Shown in pieces: positions 1 through 9,815 of a stretch of DNA of 64,000 nt. Source of the DNA: Alloascoidea africana (taxonomy: Eukaryota > Ascomycota > Alloascoideomycetes > Alloascoideales > Alloascoideaceae); the NCBI GenBank assembly GCA_030581615.1, contig JAKTTT010000060.1, positions 1 to 64,000 of the forward strand, read 5' to 3'. The notes beneath the pieces are model-generated. The model had not been told where the DNA came from. It was given only the letters and a program-made list of their open reading frames with translations, and did not search any database. Within the stretch, counting starts at the first letter, position 1. Each line of letters begins with the position of its first letter. A program made the position numbers and the translations under genes.

Positions 1-1058
1 AGCATGGAGTCATCATTAGTGACGTGGATGGTTGCACCTGAGTCCATGACAAAACCATCATCGTATTTATCAACCAGATACACATCGTCTACGGGAGACG
101 GGGAAGCAATTGTGAGACCAGTAACAGGAGTCGATTCGGCAAGATGGACTACTTCACATCCCTCCTCAGCATACAAGATTTGTTCAGGGGGGCTGGAATC
201 TTCCTTAGAAATAATAACTTCAGAGTTCATGGGCACCTCGATAAGTTGAACGTGTTCAGGCTTGAATTTCCTATTTCTTTGGGGCTTGGGGCAGTCTCGT
301 GAGAAATGTCCGAAGTTTCTGCAATTGTAACAACGGATTTTAGCCATTACGACGTATGATTCTTCTTCGGACGCTGCAGAATTATCAGATGGGGTCGACG
401 ATGAAGTAGAGTCCAAGATCCCTTCAGATCTTAATTCTTTGATTAACGTGATCACTTTTCTGAATTCCAGGCTGCTTAAGTCATTCAATTCTCCCTGTGC
501 TCTCCCATATATGTTGTTATTTCGAAGAAACTTGGACAGGTCGGGTTTCGAAAGGGCAAACATGGCAATAAGTGGACGAAGAGGTTTGATTTCAGGAAAG
601 TAGGCCGTGGTGATTGTTACTTGATCCTTAAATTTTTTTGAATCACCAGAGAAAAAAGACAAATTTGAAACACCAGTAAAGAATTCCTTGAGGATAAGAA
701 TTTTTTGATAATTTGTAATAACTGAAAACTCTTTCTTCATCGCAAAGTAGAGCTGGCATCCATTCAGCTCCTTGTCAAAATCTTGAAGCACAGAGCTAGA
801 AAATCTGGACCTGACCAAGGATTCCAGGACCGAGCAAAATTTAAATGGGTAGTTTTCAACATCGTCAGCAGTGACAAATTCTTCAAGGTCAAAGTCAGCG
901 GTAGAGACCGAGTTGATTAGCTTTTTATCCAACCAAGATTTGAATAAGGGCCAGTAGTAACCTTCAGTGTATTTCTCCTCCTTGGATGCTTTGATCGACT
1001 CCATAACAGAGTGGAAAACGTCAAAGGTGATGTCTCCATTAAATTTGAATTTTGTCAT
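1..1058 (-). mobile_element. Ty1/copia LTR retrotransposon, gag to protease part, runs off left edge
   Basis: A long minus-strand frame opens with an ATG at 1058 and is still open at base 1. Near 280-340 it encodes a retroviral-type zinc knuckle (C-x2-C-x4-H-x4-C, starting CYNCRNFGHF). Near 10-60 it encodes a copia-type protease motif (VMDSGATIHV). The order Gag, knuckle, protease is that of Ty1/copia. Integrase, reverse transcriptase and RNase H would lie beyond the left edge. The visible part looks whole and therefore fairly young, but the full state cannot be judged from this window. Confidence 0.9.
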
Positions 1059-1190
1059 GGTTAAGGATAAAGATTGGAAATCTGTGAAAATTGTAACTTG
1101 AATAGGTAACTTGTTAAATCGTAACTTGTTAATCGATGAAGATCAATATAAAGGAAAAGGATTCCTTTATATAGACTTCAAGTAATATCT
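1059..1190 (-). other. 5' leader of the minus-strand copia element, with palindrome
   Basis: AT-rich DNA upstream of the copia Gag start. It carries a perfect inverted repeat with 11-bp arms (1146-1156 and 1162-1172) around a 5-base loop, overlapping a TATATAAAGG-like TATA box on the minus strand. Three copies of an AAGTTAC-like word lie between the palindrome and the ATG. This may be part of the 5' LTR or leader, but LTR ends could not be fixed because the partner LTR is outside the window. Confidence 0.4.
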
Positions 1191-1450
1191 ATGACTAAGA
1201 ATAATGACTAAGGATAATGACTAATAATAATGACTAATGGATAAGAGTAATAGATAAGAATAATAATAATAGATAAGAATAATAATAGATATGGATAAGG
1301 ATAAGAATAGATAAGAATAAATATAGATAAGGATAAGAATAAGAATAGATAAGGATAAGAATAAGAATAGATAAGGATAAGAATAATAATAGATAAGGAT
1401 AAGAATAATAATAGATAAGGATAAGAATAATAATAGATAAGAATAAAAAA
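1186..1450. repeat. GATAAG/AATAAT satellite
   Basis: Degenerate tandem repeat built from GATAAG, GATAAT and AATAAT words. About 17 GATAAG hexamers fall between 1237 and 1445. The best-ordered part has a unit of about 22 bp. It separates the two oppositely oriented copia fragments. GATAAG is also the core site of GATA-type transcription factors. The predicted minus-strand ORFs here are low-complexity artefacts. Confidence 0.9.
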
Positions 1451-1489
1451 ATTAACTGTCGTGAGATCATAATTTGATAATTTCATAAA

Positions 1490-2039
1490 TCCAGATTCGA
1501 AGCTCAAGTTCAAGGACTTCAGATACGTGGACAAGACCAAAGAAGCCTCAATCCAGGACTATCCAAGCCCTGGAAAATACCGAATTATTGCAGTTTCTGA
1601 TGCAGACTATGCTGGTGATACTCAGGACAGGAAGAGTCAGCTTGGCTTTCTAATCTACATCAACAACAATCTGGTTAGTTGGGCCTCTAAGAAGCAAAAG
1701 TCCGTGGCTCTGAGCACCACCAAATCTGAATATGTTGCCCTCTCCGAATGCGCCAAGTCCACTCTGTTTTTCCAGAACCTTATGAAGGAACTGGACCTCG
1801 ATTCGTCAGTTATTGATCTGTGCGGAGATAATATCTCTGCGACTACTCTGGTTGCCCACAAGACCCAGCACCAGAAGACGAAACACATTGATATTCGCTA
1901 CCATTTTGTTCGAAACCTTGTGAAAGACCGATCCATAAAACTTAACTATATTCAAACCGAAAACAACCCTGCCGATTCACTTACCAAACAGCTTACCCCA
2001 GTTGTGTTTGAACAACTTGTATCTTTATTCTTAAACTAA
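1490..2039 (+). mobile_element. Ty1/copia element, 3' end of pol (RNase H), 5'-truncated
   Basis: The plus-strand frame encodes the C-terminal copia RNase H. It shows DADYAGD near the start, then SKKQKSVALST, KSEYVALSECAK and KTKHIDIRYHFVR, and ends with NNPADSLTKQL just before the stop at 2039. These are canonical copia RNase H landmarks. Only this terminal domain is present, so the copy is a 5'-truncated fossil. It is a second copy, in the opposite direction to the copia element at the left edge. Confidence 0.9.
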
Positions 2040-2520
2040 ATTATCTCGTTTACAATACGCTTATCAAATTATTATTTTATCTCTAGCAATCCTTATCATT
2101 TTTACTCTATTTCATCAGCACTTTATCAGTTTTCATCATTTCTTTATCAATATCACATTCTTTATCAATCTTTATCAGTGCTTTATCTATATTTATTAAT
2201 CATTTACTGCTTCTTCACATTTCTTTATTGATATATTCTTCAGCTCTCATGATGTCTTTCCCGGTTTTATTATGGATTTATGAGAACATGATTTGAGGAG
2301 GAGTTTTGAAAGACAAATCATTTGTTGGCTGAGCCCTAATTTATTGTTGTGCTGGCCTTAAGGAGTTTACCCTCCCACGGCTAGAATATATAAGGAGGTC
2401 GATTCCCACTTCTTGGGTTCGACCTCCATCCCACTTACTTACCACTTTTTTATCTACCTTTACCACTACTTACCAATACAAATTTATAAAAAAATATTCT
2501 TTTCTTGATTTCTTTTCACA
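2040..2520 (+). repeat. Copia 3' untranslated region and probable 3' LTR
   Basis: The stop codon is followed by a pyrimidine-rich tract with many TTTATC words (2059-2210). A purine-rich tract near 2292-2303 (TTGAGGAGGAG) resembles the copia polypurine tract that sits immediately before a 3' LTR. Downstream come a TATA-like box (ATATATAAGG, near 2387) and an inverted repeat (GGAGGTCGA ... TCGACCTCC, about 2392-2419). The LTR probably runs from about 2304 to about 2520, but no second copy exists in the window to confirm the ends. Confidence 0.4.
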
Positions 2521-2684
2521 TTAGGTTGTGGTTTGGTTCGTAAAACTTGTATTAAGGTAACTTGTAGAAAAGAACAAGGAAACTATAGAAACTAACTTTA
2601 AATACACAAAACAGTATTCATTATACACATGTGACCAAATGTGCCATCGAAACAAAGAGTAAGAATTATAATTCTTACAATAAT

Positions 2685-5600
2685 TCAAACAAAATCTTCT
2701 TGAAATACTTGTCGGTTTTGTAGTTTTTCTTGATCTCTTCCATTTCGATTTCCTTTGTTACTTTTTGTGAGTAGTTGATCTTGATAGGCTCGTATTGTGG
2801 GTTTCGGGACAGGCAGTCGCTCAGGTGATTTGTAGCGCCTTGGATGTATCGTATAGTTAATTTGCATGGAAGCAGTTCCGAAAGCCATCTCAGCTGCTTC
2901 GCGCTCAGAGCCTGATTCTAAATATGTCCACTATTGGATGGTGGTCAGTTTCGAGAAGGACTTTCGGGAGCCCATTAATAAAGAATTGGAATTTTCTGAC
3001 TGCGAACAATACTGCATAGAGCTCTTTGTCGATTGTGCTCCAGTTGAATTGCAGTGTGTTCAGCTTGTGGGATCTGAACTCGATTGGCAGCCACGCGTCG
3101 TTGTATTCCTGCCATAACGCTGCACCAATTGCAAACCCCGAGGCGTCAGTGGTAATTTTTGTGGGTCTTCTTGAATCAAAAGTATGTAGACGTACTTTTT
3201 CTTCTGCCTTTTTTTTAATTCTTGAAAGGCTTTGTCTTCTTGGTTAGTCCAATTAAATTTTGCCTCTTTTTTTAAAAGGTCTGACAGCGGTGTCGAAATT
3301 CTTGCAAAATTTGGGATAAAAGTGTTGAGATAGTTCACTGTTCCAAGGAATCTCTGGATTTCCTTTTTCCCCGTTGGGGCGGGAAACTTCGTTATTGCTT
3401 GAATGGTGTCGTCCGAGGGTTGGATCGACACACCTTTTGTCGTTACTTCGATTTCGTGTCCAAGCCAGTTTAGCTTTGTAGCTATAAACTTGCTTTTGTC
3501 GAAGTTGACATGCAAGCTATGGTTCTGAAGGGCTTGTAATACTGCCTGCAGGTGCTCTAAGTGTTCCTGTTGGTTCTGGCTGAAGACTAGGATATCATCC
3601 AAGTATATCCTAGTGAACCTTGTGCAGTCTCGTAAAACATATGTGATGAGCTGCGTGAACACATTGGGACTATTGGTTAGCCCGAATGGCAAGACTCTGA
3701 AACAGAAGTAGCCCAGCGCACACTTAAACGTTGTAAACTGCTCTGTTTCTTCATCAAGTCTGATGTGGTGATAGGCATTCGATAGATCTAAGGACGACAG
3801 AATTGAAGGGTTATTTAGTTTCGCTGGAAGTTCCCGAGGTGGTTTAATTTCTGTTGGAATCTGTACTGTGATGTCGTTCAAGGCACGGTAATCGATCACC
3901 ATGCGGTATTTCGTTGTTGCACTTGCCTTTTTAACCATGAATGCAATGCTGTAATGTACCGTAGGTGGAACCCTTTTTATGAACTTCAGGTTCTCAAGAC
4001 GTTCGATTTCATCTTCAAGGAATTTTTGTTCATCCAGACTCATCTTGATTAGTGGTCTTGGGCGGATTGTCGTTATATCTTGTGTCAGCGAGAACTTTTA
4101 GTTGTATTTTGTGTGTTTTGGAAGTGCGGACCTGGTTTATACGAGTCAAGGATTGTTTGTAATTTTTCGCGGACATGCCTATCGCCCTCAAGAGGTACTG
4201 GTAGGTTGTCTTTGTGGAAGAAGTCCCATCCCAAAAGTGTCTGGTTTCTTCTATTGGGGTCCACAAGGAATGTGTGTGTGTAGCTGGTCGTATTTCCAGT
4301 TTCTACTAGCACGAAGGTAAGTGTAATCGATTGTTTTTTGAAGGTTTGTTGCGTATATTCGCAATCGATTGTTACAGTCTCGTTTTCTTCTTCGACTGTG
4401 AATTGTGGAATGGTTTCTGCTAGGTCGCTGCTTATCAGAGACATTTCCGCTCCAGTATCGAAAATTGCGGTTATCTCTGACCCATCGTCCTGATAGAATA
4501 ATGTAGATAAGGTATTTCCATTGAATTTTTCCCTTTTGGGTTGGTGCGTTTTGTTTGGATGCAGGGCCGTGCGTGTCGGCTGCTTGCGTCTCTCCTTAAC
4601 GAAGTTGCCTAATTTCTCTTGTGTGAGGATGATGTAACATACTTCAGAGAAATCGTGTTTATCAGTGAGCTTTGTGAATTTATCGAAATTCTGTAGACCC
4701 CTGAATGGTCCGTGGAGGTGCAATGACTGTAATGTGATTTTGCAGACCTCGAGGGCCAAGTAGTGCATATTACTGCATTTGTTCAAGATGAGCGCCAAGT
4801 TTTTCGTAGACTGCGGTCCTCGCAGGCTGCTAATTTCCTTGTATTGCAAATCCTGCTTTTTTGTTACAAGGAACCTGGATTGTTGATGGGTGCATAGGAA
4901 GCGTTATAAATCCAGAAGGTTTTCGATTTTTGTTTTTAACATGTGATCGAGCATGTGGTTGTCGTCTTTGCGGCAAAGGCTGAATAAAATTGCTCGAATC
5001 GAAAAGGGCCTGCACGTCGTGCTGTTGAGATGGTGGCTTTCAAGAGTTCGTCTCTGTTGCGCCAGGTCATTTCCTTAAACGCGTAATTGCGCTTAATTGT
5101 GTGGACTGTTTCTTCTTGCTCGCCTTTCTGAAGTATAGACTGAAAGACTGTGAAAAGCTTGTGCCAGTGTGGCCACTCTTCCTTCTGAACGTGGGTATTG
5201 TTCAGGTTGACTTGTACATTGACATTTTGTTTTTTTTCCCTGCTGTTCCCCCTCCTACTCTTGTAAGAGAGGTAGACGATGGTTGGTCCAGTAAGGATGG
5301 GACTGGATAATATTGCGATTCCAATTTTCCAGGTCATACGGAGGAAATCGTATGCCCATGCTTTAGCAGATACCCATTCGTTCACGGTGGCGGCCACTGT
5401 CGCAGTTGTTGCATGATCGTGCCGAAGATTAAGTTTCGCAGAGACATATGCAGCGGCTGACTTGGAGTTGTTGGCGAGGGAGCTCAACATAGGGATACCG
5501 GCGGTAAGTGCGGCGGTTCCCCAGAAACGAATTGAGGAAGTGACATCTTGCGGGAGGAGCTGATTGAACAGGTCCTTAAAAAGTGCAAGTGTCGTTGTCA

Positions 5601-5745
5601 AAGCTTGCATTTCGACTTCGGTGCCAGGCACGGGGTCGATGCAGGCTGCTGGATGGAATAGGGAGAACAGGAGGAAGGCATAAATGACCTTAAGCTTAAG
5701 CTCGGCCCCCATGTAGCGTGTGGCTAGAGTATTGATGGTGAACAT
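2685..5745 (-). mobile_element. Ty3/gypsy LTR retrotransposon, truncated and broken
   Basis: Parts read from right to left on the minus strand: a 5' Gag-position ORF (about 5745-4940), a Gag/protease region with the aspartyl protease motif AIFDTGAEMS (about 4850-4085), a reverse transcriptase (about 4040-3120) with RMVIDYRALND, LPFGLTNSP and the YLDD active site, then RNase H remnants (about 3120-2690). Integrase and the 3' LTR are missing, lost at the copia fragment boundary. The coding part is interrupted by several breaks. No 5' LTR could be delimited in 5750-6300. The state suggests an older insertion than the copia copies. Confidence 0.9.
4936..5745 (-). mobile_element. Gag-position ORF of the Ty3/gypsy element, with secretory-like N-terminus
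   Basis: This 269-codon frame starts at an ATG at 5745 and precedes the protease and RT regions, so by position it should be Gag. Unusually, residues of about 18-36 are strongly hydrophobic (core IYAFLLFSLF, ending AACI), like a signal peptide. A second hydrophobic stretch follows at about 148-166 with basic residues after it. The C-terminal third is charged and helical-looking and could be the real Gag portion. No zinc knuckle was seen. It is treated here as part of the fossil element. Confidence 0.5.
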
Positions 5746-7734
5746 CAGTCAATTGGAAAAGTTTATCGAAGGAGAAAAATGTAGATATGATTTCTTGTTC
5801 TTTCTATCTAAGGAATGAATGCACTATTTAAGTAATTCTACTTGTGCTAACGATAGATTATTCATGATGATCATTCAAGAAGATAGGGGCTTCTTGAATG
5901 ATGCTCAATGAGGTTTAAGAGCATAATGATAGGAAATAGGTTACTTTTAGGTGAATAAAAGTAAATAGGATGTGACCATGTCTGTCACATATTACACATC
6001 AGAGACTAAGGAGTAGGCCTTTTATGTTGACCTGTAGCACTATCCTAAAAGTTGATCTTCCTTCACGCTGGAACTTCTCATCGTCTTGCTTTTCTTGTCG
6101 GATTTTTCACTACAGTGATCAAAGGGAGTTTCCATATTCTTCCCTTTTTATAGTTGTAAGATATTGGCTTCCATGATACGTTAGACATCCTCAATGGCGT
6201 CTAGTCGTTGCTTGATGCTTTTTAGTGAGTCCTCAACGCTAGAAACATCATAATTGATATCCACAACTGCATTAAAAAGCTCTCTTGCTGAATAATAGTA
6301 TGAGTTGTCATCATGTTGATTTAAGGAGTAGAGTCTGTGAATGAATTTTTTGCGTTTCAATTACTCGTATCACAAATGAAAAACGTCCTATATGGATTAG
6401 AATAGATTTTGCTCTTAATTTCAATGAACAAGTTGTATTAAGATTGGATGTGTTAATAGGTCAACAGACTATACTGATCCAAAATCGCATACAGTGCGAT
6501 GCAGAATGCGTTTCGGGGTTCTTGAATTTTTTGCCACCACTCCATTTTTATAGCCAGGAATTTGTTTTTGGTGAGATAGTTTATCCAATGGATCTAAGAT
6601 CAATTGGATATAGCAGGGCTGAAAGGTTTTAGGTATTCCATGGCGACTTGGAAAAAGGTATTCATTAGATGTAACCATTCTGTGGCGGGACAAAATCATA
6701 ATAAATAAAGTCTGTATAAAAATCTCTTCAACAATCAATGTAACTCCAAACTTCTTGTAACTCAGCCTATTTTTTTTTGATATGCCCTTGATAAAGACTT
6801 AACTGAAAAAGGTGGGAATTGTTTTGTAAATGTCAATTCCTGTTCGAAGTTCCATGGTTCCAGAAGGTGGTTCTGAATAATCACCAGACCTTACCTTTAG
6901 AGTATAAAAAGGTTATCGATTGGGCTTGAGTCTGGAAATTGGGATAACTATTGCGACACTTCAGTTCCATTAATTTTCAATCGTTTTCGTGGTTTCATGG
7001 AGGCCGTTATTCTTCAGGTATATGACATCTCCTACTTTCCTTTTTTAATTAGAAAACTCACCAGCATCTTCTTCAAAATATTAACGAAATGATTGGATAG
7101 CATTTTGGTTTAAACCCTGTAATAGAGCCGTACTTCTTCCGCGAACGGCCCCAGATTATAAAGAGACCTTCGCCATATCTGAGCTTCTGATTAGCCACTA
7201 TTTCACTAGCTCTTTTTCACAATAACATTCTCTTTTATCTAAAGCTAGTCTGTTACTCATCTACTCATCAGACTACATCACCTTTTTCCCAGTTGTCTAT
7301 TGGTCAAATTTTAGCCTTTTCCACAAAGCCTCGTATTGCCTGTGATGCGGCCTCGATAGCCCTCTTTTCTTAATAATTTCTCGAATCTAGGCCGCACAAC
7401 ATAGCACAAAAATATTCTGTATAGATAGGTAGGCTACTGGTACTGTCATCAAACAGAGTTATTGAAACCTGAACAGTTTTCTCTGCTTTCCGATCCTGGA
7501 CTGAATATTTTGCAATATTTGACCTTGCTAAAGCTGTTTGTGCACTTTAACACTTTGCCAAATACGTTAACGGCGTTACCAGAGAGTGAGGAATGACTCG
7601 AAATGTTCACCTGTCTATGGGTCAGTCAGAGGATAATAAATAGAGCAGAGAGATGCCTTCAACAAGACATGGCGGTTTGACACCTAAACCAAGTAGAGCA
7701 AGTGGTGCTAGTACATCTTACAGACGGTTGCTCG
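5746..7734. other. Intergenic, no gene supported
   Basis: AT-rich DNA with no recognisable protein family. The minus-strand frame at 6469-6738 has no recognisable domain. The stretch 6818-6960 with a TATAAAAAGG box looks promoter- or LTR-like but has no partner copy. It must contain the promoter of the F-box gene. An ATG at 7653 opens a 42-residue serine-rich upstream frame that ends at 7781, overlapping the F-box start in another frame. Confidence 0.5.
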
Positions 7735-9243
7735 ATGTTGTCAGTTCAAGCTCCCAAATCACAAGTGACAGATATCAATGATCTGCCAGGTGGAATACTG
7801 GCACAGATCTTTGGTTATCTGGACTCCGACTTGCTCCACCAAGCGGGTTGCGTTAGCAGAAAGTGGAAAAGAATTGCTCATAACGACGCTGTTTGGGAAG
7901 TGATTTTTGTTCACGAGTTTGGAACCAAGTCTTTTCCAAGCGTCTTGAAAAGTACAAGTTGGCGAGAGGAATACCGCTACAGAAAGTTTTGTCTTCGAAA
8001 GTGGAGTAAAGGACAATTCACTTCAGACACACTTATCAATCATGATGGAATTATTGAAAACTTCGAAGCTGACTTTAAAAATAATCGGTTGCTAGTATTT
8101 TCAGGACTTACTGGTATAGTTGATATTTTCGACCTACTTAAGAAAAATATTTCTGTAAGTATGCAATTTGAACGTTACAAAATGGATCTTGCTGTCTCTT
8201 CACCTGATGCCTTTGCATTTGAAGTTGACGAATACTCAATTAAGACTGTTTTATTTTCTCGAGACAAATCCACAAACTATCAACGTGGCACTATTTCACT
8301 ACCAATAGACAAGTTTACGGCTCTATGCCTCAACAAGCAGGATATCCACAACAACAAAACTTCGCTTTATACTGGAGACTGGAGGGGAAAGATACATGCT
8401 TGGAATCTCAGAAAAGGTAAACTGCTTGCGGAATGGCAAGTAAGTCCAGACCATGATGCTGTCGTCAATATTTTTGCAGACTTTAAGGGCTCCATCGTGG
8501 CTATAGATGAGTCAGGAAATGTGTATTACAAAGCTCCGCATAGTGACGATTTCATCTTAGCAATCCTCAAATGTATTTTGCCTTATTCTCTTGGGAGGTC
8601 ACATAGAAAGGTCATCTTCAGGATTGACTTTGCCGCAAGATATTGTATATCAGGGATGAGCAACGAGATTATTCGATATGATATGAACCGAAGCCAAGAG
8701 GGGTTGCCCAAATGGCCTTCACAGACTCTAAAGCTAGACGCCGCGTTTGGTAAGGAAAACGAGCAGCACATTGTCGATAGTTCAATTGACGAGAAATCAC
8801 TGCTGACATACGATAAATCAGTGGCTGGTGGAGGTGCCTGTTTGGCAACTGTGGTGGTTGCAACTGGTGAAATTGTCATATTTGACATCCGTCAGCACTC
8901 GGATGACGAATGGCTGAAGCCGACAGCCATCATTAGAGATCATACTGATATGTCAGATAGGGTTCACGAACCAAATAATTTGGACTGGCGCATATCCACC
9001 ATTGCAAACAACTCTCTGATTGTCTTGGTAGGTCTTATTGCTGGAGAGAATGGTGGGAGCATCGTGGCGTATGATACCCTCACTGGTATAAGAATGCTTT
9101 TATTCGGGACTGAAAAGCCCGAACATAGTGCCGAAGCCGGGATATATTGGCCCAGAATAATCATACTGGACGACAATCCCGAGTCGTGTGCTGGAGTAGT
9201 TGTTCTGGGTGCTCATACTCTACGGCACTTTAGTAGGGCCTGA
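7735..9243 (+). CDS. F-box protein with C-terminal beta-propeller-like region
   Basis: A 502-residue protein, counted from the first ATG in the frame (7735). The only upstream in-frame candidate is GTG. An F-box occupies about residues 12-60 (INDLPGGILAQIF ... CVSRKWKRIAHNDAVWE), the Skp1-binding module of SCF ubiquitin ligases. The remainder is beta-rich with WD-like or quinoprotein-like repeats (for example SLYTGDWRGKIHAWNLRKG), likely the substrate-recognition propeller. The inferred role is substrate adaptor of an SCF E3 ligase. The orthologue among yeast F-box proteins could not be settled. The gene is an isolated plus-strand unit, and the overlapping upstream frame 7653-7781 may affect translation. 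Confidence 0.8.
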   Translation: MLSVQAPKSQVTDINDLPGGILAQIFGYLDSDLLHQAGCVSRKWKRIAHNDAVWEVIFVHEFGTKSFPSVLKSTSWREEYRYRKFCLRKWSKGQFTSDTLINHDGIIENFEADFKNNRLLVFSGLTGIVDIFDLLKKNISVSMQFERYKMDLAVSSPDAFAFEVDEYSIKTVLFSRDKSTNYQRGTISLPIDKFTALCLNKQDIHNNKTSLYTGDWRGKIHAWNLRKGKLLAEWQVSPDHDAVVNIFADFKGSIVAIDESGNVYYKAPHSDDFILAILKCILPYSLGRSHRKVIFRIDFAARYCISGMSNEIIRYDMNRSQEGLPKWPSQTLKLDAAFGKENEQHIVDSSIDEKSLLTYDKSVAGGGACLATVVVATGEIVIFDIRQHSDDEWLKPTAIIRDHTDMSDRVHEPNNLDWRISTIANNSLIVLVGLIAGENGGSIVAYDTLTGIRMLLFGTEKPEHSAEAGIYWPRIIILDDNPESCAGVVVLGAHTLRHFSRA

Positions 9244-9349
9244 TTAATCTTTAAACAATCTAACAAAAACCGGAACCTCGACAGCTGAGTACAAGTTATT
9301 TGGCCAGAAAAGATCAATATCAATAGACTAAGACTGAAAAGAGCTAATG

Positions 9350-9815
9350 CTTTCAGAAGAGGCCTGGAGAACAGCTCAGTGAAAAACAGGTTTAAGGCAC
9401 GGTAAACTGTTTTTGTGATAGCGCAGGCCTTAACGCTCCGGGACTATGTTGGAGTTTTTTACCGGATTAAAGACAATACGGCAGTTGAAGGCTACGTCAA
9501 CTTTTTTCAGTAAAATATTTACAGTTCATTGTTGAAAAAATGAAAACAAGTAGTCTGCCAGAAAGATAACAATCCAAAGCACACAACCACCAAGACCAAG
9601 AAAAGACTTAGAACGTATCATATCGAGGCTTTAGCTTGACTACTCAGTTTCCAAATCTAAATGCAATTGATAGTTTTTACCGACATTTGAAAATGGAGCT
9701 CGGAGCATATTCAAAACCTGCAGCTAGCATCACCAAATTTGAAATAATTGAAAATGCTTTGACAGGCATTTCAGTGTCCACTTGCCAAAAGGTGATGATA
9801 ATTATGCCAAAATAG
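9350..9815 (+). pseudogene. Decayed Tc1/mariner transposase
   Basis: Pieces in more than one plus-strand frame follow the order of a Tc1-family transposase. PGEQLSEK near 9370 corresponds to the WRKPGE..SEKN region. VEGYVNFF near 9490 and IYSSLLKK near 9525 come next. QKDNNPKHTTTK near 9560 corresponds to the QDNDPKHTS motif holding the second catalytic Asp. FPNLNAIDSFYRHLK then runs to a stop near 9812, matching SPDLNPIENLW..LK. The expected third acidic residue is Asp (NAID) instead of Glu. In-frame stops and frame changes show it is dead. Terminal inverted repeats were not found by eye. Confidence 0.8.

Noticed and set aside
1208-1540. Minus-strand frames of 110 and 78 codons
   Set aside because: Translation of the GATAAG satellite (YSYPYL repeats).
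2385-2425. GGGTTCGACCTCC resembling a tRNA T-arm
   Set aside because: It is one arm of an inverted repeat in the probable copia LTR; no acceptor stem or anticodon arm fits.
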